DNA of 48,766 nucleotides, from NCBI GenBank assembly GCA_945876965.1, contig CAMCQG010000006.1:1-48766 (forward strand), written 5' to 3'. The stretch's first letter is position 1. Each line of letters opens with the position of its first letter. Below the pieces are notes generated by a model. It ran no database searches, had not been told where the DNA came from, and saw only the letters and a list, made by a program, of their open reading frames with translations. Made by a program: the position numbers and the translations under genes. Below, piece after piece: positions 7,942-15,709 of the stretch. The stretch is from Rickettsia typhi (GTDB lineage: Bacteria > Pseudomonadota > Alphaproteobacteria > Rickettsiales > Deianiraeaceae).

Positions 7942-9870
7942 TTATTTTTCAATATAAAGATTATCAATTATGGTATTATTGCCCAAATAACAATGTAAAA
8001 TATTTTCACAATTTATTTTATGTATAAAAATTGCCTCATTTGGAACCGAAATACCTATAACATAATCGTTGATATTTGGTTTGCAACAATATGATAATTG
8101 ATGATAAAAACATTCTGGTAATCCTTTAATATTATATTTTTTAATCCATGGCTCCTCCTTTAAAATAATCTTATTAATAATATTTTTATTTTCATCTATA
8201 CCGTCAAAACTATTTATACCTAAAAAAGCATTACCAATATATAAAAAATCAGGAAAAACCTGCTTTACAACAGTCACTATATCAATAACATTGTTTGCAA
8301 TATCTGAGTATAAAGAGTTTGCATTGTGAGAGCCTGTATGATTTATTAATTTATCTATACTTTTATCATCAATTTTATGATTATACTTTGTAAACAATTT
8401 AGCTAAAATTTCCATTCCTTTTGCCCTAATATTTGCAATTTGCTCTTCTCGTGTTGCTTTTTTAATTTCATATTTAGCTCTTCCTGTTTTGACAATTTTA
8501 AGCCATTCAGTTGTAGGCCAAACTGCTTTTGATGTTAAAATTTTAACCTGATCTCCATTCTTTATTTTATAATCTATTCCAACCTGTGTATTGCTAATTT
8601 TTGCCCCATCACATATGTATCCAACATCGGAATGAACAGCAAATGCAAAATCCAAAACTGTTGCACCGTTTGGCAAATCAATAATATCTCCATCTGGCGT
8701 AAATGCAAAAATTTGATCTGTGTACATTTCTAATTTTGTTGTTTCTAAAAATTCTTGTGCGTTGTTTGTTCCGCTTAAAATATCTAGCATCATTTTTATC
8801 CAAAGCTCCATACCTTGCTTTATTTCAGCCGGCTTTGATACACTTTGTTTATAGCTCCAATGTGCCGCAAGACCATATTCCGATTCAACATCCATAGCTT
8901 TTGTGCGAATTTGAATTTCGATACGCTGCAAAAATGGACCGATTACAACCGTATGAATAGATTTGTATCCATTTGATTTTGGCAAACTAATATAGTCGCT
9001 AAATGTATTGGGAATTGCCTTATATTTACTATGAACAACACCAAATGCCGCATAACAATCTTGTTGGTTTTCTGTAATTATTCTAAAACCAACAATATCG
9101 ATTAATTTTTCAAAAGTTGTGCCTTTTTTTATAAGCTTTTTCCAAATAGAATATGGTGTTTTTTCGCGTCCAGTTACCGTGCACTTAATATTGTTTTGTG
9201 ATAATAAATTAGTTAATTCATTTGCTACATCTTTAACCAAATTGCCATCTTCTGATTTTGATTTTATCTGATCTAATCTACGAACAACAGAATTTCTTGC
9301 ACGACCATTTATGCTGCCAAATGCTAAATCCTGTAATTCTCTGGCTATATCTTTCATGCCAATTCTTTCTGCCAAAGGGGCATAAATTTCTAGTGTTTCC
9401 ACCGATATTCTTTTAACGGAATTGCCAGTTTTGTGTCCAATCGTTTGCATATTATGTAATCTGTCGCATAATTTTATAATCAAAACCCTAATATCTTTTG
9501 CTAACGCTAAAAATAATTTTCTAAAATTTTCTGCTTGCTTTATCTTATCTAACTGAAAATTTAGTTTATCTAATTTTGTTACCCCATTAACTAATTCTGC
9601 AATTTCGGTAGAAAATTCTCGCTCAATATCTTCAAATTTTACATGAGTATCCTCCAAAACATCGTGCAATAATGCTGTTATAATAGTTGCATCATCAAGT
9701 TGCATATTTATAATCTCTTTTGCAACCGCAAATGGATGCGTCCAATATGGTTCACCAGATTTTCGTTTTTGTTCTCCGTGCCATTCTTTGCATTTTTCAA
9801 ACGCTTTTTCAAGCATAACAAAATTTGCATTTGGGTTATATTGTTTAATTAAATCTAGCATTTGTTTCAT
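7942..9870 (-). CDS. spoT: Bifunctional (p)ppGpp synthetase/hydrolase, RelA/SpoT family
   Basis: This enzyme makes and degrades the stringent-response alarmone (p)ppGpp. The 642-residue protein has an intact HD hydrolase domain (THPF with H45, HD at 69-70, ED at 73-74, then LCDRLHNM). The synthetase domain follows with GREKTPYSIWKKL, GFRI and SNGYKSIHT, and IEIQIRT. Next is a TGS domain (FTPDGDIIDLPNGATVLDFA). A zinc-finger-like segment with CC and H-x-x-C closes the chain. The protein stops there, so the usual C-terminal ACT domain is missing; typical family members run over 700 residues. Both catalytic halves look functional. It is transcribed away from the unknown gene at 9936. Confidence 0.93.
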   Translation of the reverse strand: MKQMLDLIKQYNPNANFVMLEKAFEKCKEWHGEQKRKSGEPYWTHPFAVAKEIINMQLDDATIITALLHDVLEDTHVKFEDIEREFSTEIAELVNGVTKLDKLNFQLDKIKQAENFRKLFLALAKDIRVLIIKLCDRLHNMQTIGHKTGNSVKRISVETLEIYAPLAERIGMKDIARELQDLAFGSINGRARNSVVRRLDQIKSKSEDGNLVKDVANELTNLLSQNNIKCTVTGREKTPYSIWKKLIKKGTTFEKLIDIVGFRIITENQQDCYAAFGVVHSKYKAIPNTFSDYISLPKSNGYKSIHTVVIGPFLQRIEIQIRTKAMDVESEYGLAAHWSYKQSVSKPAEIKQGMELWIKMMLDILSGTNNAQEFLETTKLEMYTDQIFAFTPDGDIIDLPNGATVLDFAFAVHSDVGYICDGAKISNTQVGIDYKIKNGDQVKILTSKAVWPTTEWLKIVKTGRAKYEIKKATREEQIANIRAKGMEILAKLFTKYNHKIDDKSIDKLINHTGSHNANSLYSDIANNVIDIVTVVKQVFPDFLYIGNAFLGINSFDGIDENKNIINKIILKEEPWIKKYNIKGLPECFYHQLSYCCKPNINDYVIGISVPNEAIFIHKINCENILHCYLGNNTIIDNLYIEK

Positions 9871-9935
9871 AATATTTGTTTTTGCATATTAAATATATAG
9901 GTATAGTATTGTTAATTAATTAATAATCAAATATT

Positions 9936-10919
9936 ATGTCAATTGAATCTTTTTATCAACAAGCATTATTAAGTTTTATATTTGGGGTATATAATCCAAT
10001 AATTGAAAAAATTGCAAAAGATTATAACTCTAAATATAGCGAGGCAAATAAAATTTCATTTTTATCATCAAAAACACTCGATGAATTTCTTCCTTTGTTA
10101 GAACCAAATGACATAGAAAATGCTATTACCAAAAATAAACAAATAAAACAGCTAATATATCAAAACAACTATTCACAAGAAAAAATTAACGATTTATTTA
10201 AAGAAAATAATATATCCATAAACAATATATATAACAAAGATGAATTTGATTTTTTGTGTTCAATCTCATCAGAAAAAAATGATGATAATAATTATTTTAA
10301 AAAATATTTATTATTAAAAAATATTTTAGAAGATGGTCATAATATAATTTTACCTCAATACAGTGAACATCATGTATCGTATAATATTTGCAATAAAAAT
10401 AATATTTTTTTTATAGATACGTTAGATTCAAATTCTGAATTTATCACAGTATTGCCAAAATTTAGTAAAAATTTTCAAAATGAACCAATTTGTTATTCAA
10501 TAGCCGCAGATGTTACAAAGGTTTTATCGTGCGTACCTATGAACATTCTAGAAAGTTGTATAAATTATCAAACAAATGAGCTAAATTGGAAAAAATTAGA
10601 TCAAAAATGCCCAAATATATTGCCTCATATTTTTTCTTATTGTCAAAGCAAAACATATCGAAAAGAGTTTTGTGAATATTATTCAATATATTTAGAAGAG
10701 ATTAAAAAAAGAAATTTTATAAAACAAACAAATATAATAAAAAATAAACACAATAAATACAATAAAACTAACCTTGACACATTATACCAAAAACATTTAT
10801 CTGACGATAAACAACACAACATAAGATCTAGATTGAGGTGTGATGTATTAAAAAATGATAACACAACAAAAGATACACTAAAAGGATCGTCTTATTGGTC
10901 ATCATGTAACATAATATAA
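9936..10919 (+). CDS. Unknown protein with a possible CE-clan cysteine protease motif
   Basis: I do not recognise this 327-residue protein by overall sequence. It is rich in Asn, Lys and Ile, without signal peptide or membrane helix. Residues 145-186 contain an arrangement that resembles Ulp1/YopJ-type (CE clan) cysteine peptidases: H145-H146 before a beta-like strand, D161 in FFIDTL, Q181, and C186 in a helix-like CYSIAADVTKVL. The order His-Asp-Gln-Cys and the close spacing of the first pair fit the clan; the 25-residue distance from Asp to Cys is short. The C-terminal 70 residues are basic and probably disordered. It is single, divergent from spoT and tail to tail with uvrC. An effector role is a guess. 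Confidence 0.7.
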   Translation: MSIESFYQQALLSFIFGVYNPIIEKIAKDYNSKYSEANKISFLSSKTLDEFLPLLEPNDIENAITKNKQIKQLIYQNNYSQEKINDLFKENNISINNIYNKDEFDFLCSISSEKNDDNNYFKKYLLLKNILEDGHNIILPQYSEHHVSYNICNKNNIFFIDTLDSNSEFITVLPKFSKNFQNEPICYSIAADVTKVLSCVPMNILESCINYQTNELNWKKLDQKCPNILPHIFSYCQSKTYRKEFCEYYSIYLEEIKKRNFIKQTNIIKNKHNKYNKTNLDTLYQKHLSDDKQHNIRSRLRCDVLKNDNTTKDTLKGSSYWSSCNII

Positions 10920-10921
10920 TA

Positions 10922-11869
10922 TTATATTTTATTATCAAAAATAATTTTAGCAATTTTCAAACCAATACCGCCAACATTTGCAATATCGTTGAGTGATGCA
11001 TTTTTTATGCTATCGATTGATCCAAAATGCAATAATAATGCTTTTTTTCTTTTTTCACCCAGTCCTTTAACTTTATCTAAAATATTTTTATTACCTTTTT
11101 CATGCGATTCTTGTAAATATTTTATCAACGGGTCTTTGTTTTTTATCTTTGATTTAACAGCATTAGATATATATGTTAAACTTTCGATTTTAGCTTGCAT
11201 TTGTTGTGCTTTTTCAAAATTATCTACACTAGAATATTCGTTCATTTTTTGAATATAATTTTTTTGCACAACATCAGATTTACCTTGCAAGATAAGTTCG
11301 GCATCTTTAATTTGCCCTAAATATTCATCTTTATTTACTTTGCCAACACATGGGGCGGTGCATCTGCCTATTTGGTATTCTAAGCAAGGTCTGATGCGAG
11401 ATGAAAAATCTCCGTCTTTGCAACCCCTAATAAGTGTTGTTTTTTTTAGAGTATCTATAACAGATTTTACATGTCCTGTGTTTGCGAATGGTCCAAAATA
11501 TTTACCATTAAGTTTGCGTGGGCCACGATGATATTTTATGGCAGGAAAATCGTGATTCATATCTATTAGTATTTCTGGAAAAGTTTTGTCGTCTTTTAAT
11601 AAAATATTATATCTTGGTTGATTTTTTTTGATTTGCTCGTTTTCTAATAGTAATGCTTCGGCTTCGTTCTTACAAATAAACCAACGAACATCACAGGTTT
11701 TATTAACAGCGGTTTGCATTCTATAACTAATATTTTTTGTATAACTTGTTAGCCTATTTTTTAAATTACGAGCTTTTCCAACATAAATTATTGCACCTTC
11801 TTTGTCTATAAAATTATATACACCAAAGTTTTTTGGTGCGTTTTTTATTAATTTATCAAAGTCACCCAT
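10922..11869 (-). CDS. uvrC: Short UvrC-like excinuclease without the RNase H domain
   Basis: UvrC makes both incisions in nucleotide excision repair. This 315-residue form is half the normal length of about 600. The GIY-YIG domain is complete: GVYNF, IYVGKARNLKNR with the catalytic Arg, ENEQIKKNQPRYN with the metal-binding Glu, and KDDKTFP. A four-cysteine cluster follows (CKDG, then RPCLEYQIGRCTAPC), then a UVR segment at about 205-235. The chain then passes straight to a helix-hairpin-helix tail (VKGLGEKRKKALLLHFGS and NVGGIGLKIAKII). The RNase H-like domain that normally lies between UVR and HhH is absent. This differs from Cho, which lacks both. No frameshift is seen, so it looks like an internal deletion in frame. 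Confidence 0.85.
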   Translation of the reverse strand: MGDFDKLIKNAPKNFGVYNFIDKEGAIIYVGKARNLKNRLTSYTKNISYRMQTAVNKTCDVRWFICKNEAEALLLENEQIKKNQPRYNILLKDDKTFPEILIDMNHDFPAIKYHRGPRKLNGKYFGPFANTGHVKSVIDTLKKTTLIRGCKDGDFSSRIRPCLEYQIGRCTAPCVGKVNKDEYLGQIKDAELILQGKSDVVQKNYIQKMNEYSSVDNFEKAQQMQAKIESLTYISNAVKSKIKNKDPLIKYLQESHEKGNKNILDKVKGLGEKRKKALLLHFGSIDSIKNASLNDIANVGGIGLKIAKIIFDNKI

Positions 11870-11897
11870 TTATTATCTATATACAATTATTATATTA

Positions 11898-11940
11898 TAT
11901 TCGTATAGACATAATTTATATATTTATGTCTATACGAATA
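11898..11940. terminator. Strong stem-loop between the helicase gene and uvrC
   Basis: A perfect 17-base inverted repeat (TATTCGTATAGACATAA at 11898-11914 and its complement at 11924-11940) has a nine-base loop. On the plus strand it is followed by TTTTTT, but the flanking genes are read leftward, where the tail is only AT-rich. It most likely ends the helicase transcript or works in both directions. Confidence 0.55.
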
Positions 11941-11947
11941 TTTTTTA

Positions 11948-13447
11948 TTAATCGCGAGGTTTTCTGCGTCCAAAGTTTCCTCCTCCGCCAAAACCACCAC
12001 CAGTTCTACGCTCTCCGCCACCAGAAGAGGAATCTCTGCTACTTCTGTTGCTAAATCGTCCACCGCCAGAATTTCCACTTCTATTGCCACCACCACTGCG
12101 ACCGCCTCCGTTTCCACCGCCTTTACGACCATATGTTTCTGGCTCCATCTCATCTGAGTTTAAACCCATTTTAATGTTATTATACTTTTTTTTATCACCA
12201 GGCAAACAAACCAAACACAATGATGAACCTTCCGATCCAACAGCACGACCAGTTCTTCCAATTCTATGATTATAATCCTCCAAACATTGCGGCATATCAT
12301 AATTTATCACATGCATAATATGAGGAATATCAATACCTCTTGCTACAACATCTGTCGCTACCAATATTTCAAATTTTTCGTTACGAAAAGATTTGATAAC
12401 ATTTTCACGCTGACGCTGACGCAAATCACCATGAATAACATCAACAGATTTACCATCTTGCTCAAGCTTATCTGCCAAATTATCAACACCATGTTTTGTG
12501 CCAACAAAAATAATAATAGAGCCGTGTCTTTTTTCAAGCTCAATTAACAAATCTGAATATTTTTTTGCATGAGTAGTATAAACAAATTCTTGTTTAATAT
12601 TAAGTGGCTGACTTTTTGGCACGCCAACTTTAATTTCAACAGGATTTTTTAGGTATTTTTGAGCAAGTTTCATAACGCTATCACGAGTTGTCGCAGAAAA
12701 CATCAAGGTTTGTTTAGATTCTGCTAATTGTCTAAAAATTTGCTCAATTGCTTCTTTAAAACCCATCTCTAACATTCTATCAAATTCATCTAATACTAAG
12801 GTATCAAATCTACCCAATTTAACAGTTCCTCGCTTGATATGATCTATTAATCTACCTGGTGTAGCAATAATAATTCTTGGATCAGATTTTAATTGCTTAA
12901 ATTGCTGCATAATTGGTTCGCCACCAACAAGCAATGCGGTAAATATTTTTTTATCACCACGCAACGCATGAATAACTGTTTTAATTTGCGCTGCCAATTC
13001 TCTTGTAGGAGCTAAAATCAAGCAACCACTTTGTGCAGACTCCACAAGTTTTGCCATAACTGGCACACCAAATGCGACTGTTTTACCGCTTCCTGTCTGA
13101 GAAGAAGCCAAAATATCTCTACCCTCAATAGCCAAAGGAATAGCTTTTTCTTGAATTGTTGTAGGTTTTTCATATCCCATTGTTGTCAATGTAGATAATA
13201 ACCAATCTGGAATTGGTAAAGATTTAAAGGTTGTTTCGTGCAAATCTAGACTTTCAACAAAATGTGGCTTAGTTGCTGCATCATCTTGAATTTCAACAGG
13301 AACTGGTTTTGTTTCTAATTTTTTTGGTTTAATAGGGTCTACATCTAAAGGTTTTTCTATTCCAGCTGGCTTAGCTTTTATCATCTCTTCAACATCATTT
13401 AATTTTATAGCTTTTTTGCCACCTTTAGGTTTTTGTATTTCTGTCAT
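11948..13447 (-). CDS. rhlE: DEAD-box ATP-dependent RNA helicase, RhlE-like
   Basis: DEAD-box helicases unwind short RNA duplexes in ribosome assembly and RNA decay. The 499-residue protein has an N-terminal basic extension of about 70 residues. The core follows with the Q motif (YEKPTTIQEKAIP), motif I (SSQTGSGKT), PTRELA, TPGR, motif II as DEFD in VLDEFDRMLEMG (a DEAD variant), SAT, and the second-domain motifs ARGIDIPHI and HRIGRTGR. The last 80 residues are rich in Gly, Arg and Ser (GGGNGGGRSGGG pattern), an RNA-binding tail common in cold-adapted helicases. A cold-shock protein gene lies directly upstream on the same strand. DEFD instead of DEAD is a modest deviation; the family is otherwise clear. 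Confidence 0.92.
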   Translation of the reverse strand: MTEIQKPKGGKKAIKLNDVEEMIKAKPAGIEKPLDVDPIKPKKLETKPVPVEIQDDAATKPHFVESLDLHETTFKSLPIPDWLLSTLTTMGYEKPTTIQEKAIPLAIEGRDILASSQTGSGKTVAFGVPVMAKLVESAQSGCLILAPTRELAAQIKTVIHALRGDKKIFTALLVGGEPIMQQFKQLKSDPRIIIATPGRLIDHIKRGTVKLGRFDTLVLDEFDRMLEMGFKEAIEQIFRQLAESKQTLMFSATTRDSVMKLAQKYLKNPVEIKVGVPKSQPLNIKQEFVYTTHAKKYSDLLIELEKRHGSIIIFVGTKHGVDNLADKLEQDGKSVDVIHGDLRQRQRENVIKSFRNEKFEILVATDVVARGIDIPHIMHVINYDMPQCLEDYNHRIGRTGRAVGSEGSSLCLVCLPGDKKKYNNIKMGLNSDEMEPETYGRKGGGNGGGRSGGGNRSGNSGGGRFSNRSSRDSSSGGGERRTGGGFGGGGNFGRRKPRD

Positions 13448-13488
13448 TTTATTTGTGTTCTTACAGTAGGAAAATATATCATATGGGG

Positions 13489-13514
13489 TATTATTGCCCC
13501 GAAGGGCAACAATA
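13489..13514 (-). terminator. UUCG-capped hairpin downstream of cspA
   Basis: In the minus-strand RNA an 11-base stem (one G-U pair) closes on the very stable loop UUCG between GCCC and GGGC. It begins two bases after the cspA stop codon. No strong U run follows, so it may be a partial terminator or a 3' stabilising hairpin between cspA and the helicase gene. Confidence 0.6.
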
Positions 13515-13515
13515 A

Positions 13516-13731
13516 TTATTCAGCTTTCAATTGTCCAGCAGAAGCTTTGCCGTTTTTAGTTTCAAGTATAAAAGAAATTCTTTGATTTTCATCTAGTGTT
13601 CTCATACCAGCTTGTTCTACAGCACTGATGTGCACGAATACGTCTTTTGAGCCATCTTCAGGTTCAATAAAACCATAGCCTTTTTGTTGGTTAAACCATT
13701 TAACTTTTCCAACTTGTTTTTTGTCGCTCAT
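13516..13731 (-). CDS. cspA: Cold-shock protein of the CspA family
   Basis: CspA proteins bind single-stranded RNA and melt secondary structure, usually in cold or during growth transitions. The 71-residue chain is a single cold-shock domain: [20 protein letters not shown] contains the RNP1 motif KGYGFI, and [13 protein letters not shown] contains RNP2 VFVHI. Length is standard. A good promoter lies upstream and a stable hairpin directly downstream. The following gene on the same strand is a DEAD-box helicase, a functional partner in RNA remodelling. Confidence 0.96.
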   Translation of the reverse strand: MSDKKQVGKVKWFNQQKGYGFIEPEDGSKDVFVHISAVEQAGMRTLDENQRISFILETKNGKASAGQLKAE

Positions 13732-13761
13732 AGTAGTAATAATAATAATATAATTAAAAAA

Positions 13762-13790
13762 GATATATTTATAAAATAAAAATATATCAA
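13762..13790 (-). promoter_or_regulatory. Likely promoter of cspA
   Basis: On the minus strand TTGATA (complement of 13785-13790) and TATATC (complement of 13762-13767) are separated by 17 bases. The predicted start lies about 25 bases upstream of the ATG, so there is no long cold-shock leader. Confidence 0.45.
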
Positions 13791-13834
13791 CATCATCTTT
13801 TCATTACAATTATAATATGCAAGAACATAATAAA

Positions 13835-14527
13835 TTATATTGAACCAAAACAATAAACCACATCAAATGTTGTAGAATTAAATTTTTTATCATGATATTC
13901 GGATACTTTTTGCAAAATATTTTTACTATAAAAACCTTTATTTTGCTTTGCTAATGGATTATTTTCCCCCATATATTTTAATGACCGCATAAGCTTTTGA
14001 CAATTTTTATATTTTATATTTATTATATCTGAATGCACAATTATATCCGAAAAGCCAGCCAATTGCATTATTTTACCCGCATCTTTTATGTCAACCATTG
14101 GAATAATATGTGGATAAAAAAATCCATTTTGTGATTCTATTTCTATAAAAGACTCCCTTAATTCTTGTAAAGTTTTTCCTCCAAAAAATGTACCAATAAA
14201 CACTCCATTTTTGTTTAAATGCGAGGCAATGTTTTTCAATTCTTCAACAGGGTTATTGATTAGATGCAATAACATTGGTGCAACTATTAAATCTAACTTA
14301 TCCATCATTTTTATTTTATTGTCACAATCAAATTGTGTTATAATTTTTTGTGTTAAATAATTATTTTTATTTGACAGGTCAACAAAAGTCTTTGGTTTAA
14401 AATTTGTTAAATCCATTAAATTATCAAACAAATCATCACAAATTGCATTATATAAATAATTGTGTTGTTCAAAATTATTTTTTGCTCTTTGCCAATGTAT
14501 ATCTATTATTTTTTGATTAAAAATCAT
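13835..14527 (-). CDS. SAM-dependent methyltransferase, BioC/NDUFAF5-like
   Basis: This 230-residue protein resembles the alphaproteobacterial methyltransferases related to BioC and to mitochondrial NDUFAF5. The C-terminal half carries the family pattern: FFGGKTLQELRESF, then PHIIPMVDIKDAGKIMQLAGF, then a segment ending LKYMGENNPL. The N-terminal AdoMet site is weak: the usual D-L-G-C-G is DLSNKN here, and the post-I acidic residue is hard to place. NDUFAF5 hydroxylates a complex I subunit, and BioC protects malonyl-ACP in biotin synthesis; I cannot choose between such roles. Its start codon adjoins the stop of rmlC. The degraded motif I raises the question whether it still binds AdoMet. Confidence 0.75.
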   Translation of the reverse strand: MIFNQKIIDIHWQRAKNNFEQHNYLYNAICDDLFDNLMDLTNFKPKTFVDLSNKNNYLTQKIITQFDCDNKIKMMDKLDLIVAPMLLHLINNPVEELKNIASHLNKNGVFIGTFFGGKTLQELRESFIEIESQNGFFYPHIIPMVDIKDAGKIMQLAGFSDIIVHSDIINIKYKNCQKLMRSLKYMGENNPLAKQNKGFYSKNILQKVSEYHDKKFNSTTFDVVYCFGSI

Positions 14528-15069
14528 TATTCAAAAACAAATGCATCACAAAAATTTGGCAAAATCTTATCTTTATCAGATAAAATAAAATTATCTATTT
14601 TCCAGTCAATCCCAAGATTTTTATCTCCATAAAACACACCAGCATCAGAATTTTTATTATAAAAATTATCACATTTATAACTAAATAATGCAGATTCAGA
14701 AAGAACAACAAAGCCATGTGCAAACCCTCTTGGTATAAAAAAGGAAAGCCCATCACCAGCTTGTAATTCTATCGAAAAATGCTGCCCGAATGTTTTAGAA
14801 GATTTTCTCATATCAAGGGCAACATCTAATACTTTTCCTTGTAAAACCTTAACTAACTTAGCCTGCGAATGTTCACCTTTTTGAAAATGCAAACCACGCA
14901 AAGTTCCGTATTTTGAATAAGATCTATTATCTTGCACAAAATCACAATCAATGCCGCCTGCAACAAAATCATTTCTGTTATAATCTTCAACAAAATAGCC
15001 TCTTTCATCACCAATAATATTATGGTGAACCAAAATTAACCCATCAACTGATAATTTTTCAAATTTCAT
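14527..15069 (-). CDS. rfbC: dTDP-4-dehydrorhamnose 3,5-epimerase
   Basis: RmlC (RfbC) converts dTDP-4-keto-6-deoxyglucose to dTDP-4-keto-rhamnose, the third step toward dTDP-L-rhamnose for LPS or other surface glycans. The 180-residue cupin has GDERGYFVEDYNRNDF near the start, DNRSYSKYGTLRGLHFQ with the catalytic His, VLQGKVLDVALDMRKSS, and FIPRGFAHGFVVLSE, all diagnostic. It shares its last base with the neighbour downstream and its first base with the sodB stop, so the three genes are one tight operon. No rmlA, rmlB or rmlD is in the window. Confidence 0.94.
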   Translation of the reverse strand: MKFEKLSVDGLILVHHNIIGDERGYFVEDYNRNDFVAGGIDCDFVQDNRSYSKYGTLRGLHFQKGEHSQAKLVKVLQGKVLDVALDMRKSSKTFGQHFSIELQAGDGLSFFIPRGFAHGFVVLSESALFSYKCDNFYNKNSDAGVFYGDKNLGIDWKIDNFILSDKDKILPNFCDAFVFE

Positions 15070-15698
15070 TACTTATTAAAATTATTTTCAGCAAAATCCC
15101 AGTTTAATAAATTATCAATTAATTTATCGCAATATTCAGCACGCTTATTTTGATAATCTAAATAATATGCATGCTCCCAAACATCAATTGTTAATAATGG
15201 AATCAAATGCTTTTTATTTCCATTTTCATCAACTTTGTCATATATTGCAATTGGCGTTTCGGCATTTGCAGTTTTAATAATTTCTAATTTTTTATTAACT
15301 GGCTTAAAAACTAACCAAGCCCAACCAGACCCAAACTGTGTCAATGCTGCATTTTTAAAATCTTCTCTAAATTTTTCAAAAGAACCAAAATCTTTATCAA
15401 TTTGCTGGGCTAATTTTCCAACCGGTTTTCCACCTCCATTTGCTTTTAAACAAGACCAATAAAATGTATGATTCCAGACCTGTGCAGAATTATTAAAAAT
15501 CGGATTATTCCCTTCATTATGAGATTTATGAATAACTTCTTCAAGAGTTAAACCAATATAGTCGTTTGCAATTAACTTATTTAAGTTATCAATATATGTT
15601 TGATGATGTTTGCCATAATGAAAACCAATTGTATTGGCAGATATAAAAGGCTCTAAGTCGCTTGCCTGATATGGCAATTTTGGTAATAAAAAAGTCAT
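15069..15698 (-). CDS. sodB: Iron-type superoxide dismutase
   Basis: SodB dismutates superoxide to hydrogen peroxide and oxygen in the cytoplasm. The 209-residue chain contains the metal ligands in their usual settings: FHYGKHHQTY (first His), WNHTFYW (second His), and DVWEHAYYLDYQN (Asp and third His). The Gln in NSAQVWNHTF is at the position that marks iron-dependent rather than manganese enzymes. GSGWAWLV is present. Length and motifs are complete. It starts the sodB-rmlC-methyltransferase unit, only 11 bases downstream of the symporter gene. Confidence 0.95.
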   Translation of the reverse strand: MTFLLPKLPYQASDLEPFISANTIGFHYGKHHQTYIDNLNKLIANDYIGLTLEEVIHKSHNEGNNPIFNNSAQVWNHTFYWSCLKANGGGKPVGKLAQQIDKDFGSFEKFREDFKNAALTQFGSGWAWLVFKPVNKKLEIIKTANAETPIAIYDKVDENGNKKHLIPLLTIDVWEHAYYLDYQNKRAEYCDKLIDNLLNWDFAENNFNK

Positions 15699-15709
15699 TT
15701 TTTTATAAA

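Noticed and set aside
12001-12120. Apparent short tandem repeats
   Set aside because: The pattern is explained by codons for the Gly-Arg-Ser tail of the helicase, not by a CRISPR or satellite repeat.
11890-12153. Alternative frames over the helicase tail (Val/Glu-rich and Pro-rich)
   Set aside because: They are shadows of the repetitive Gly-Arg codons of the RhlE-like tail on the same or opposite strand.
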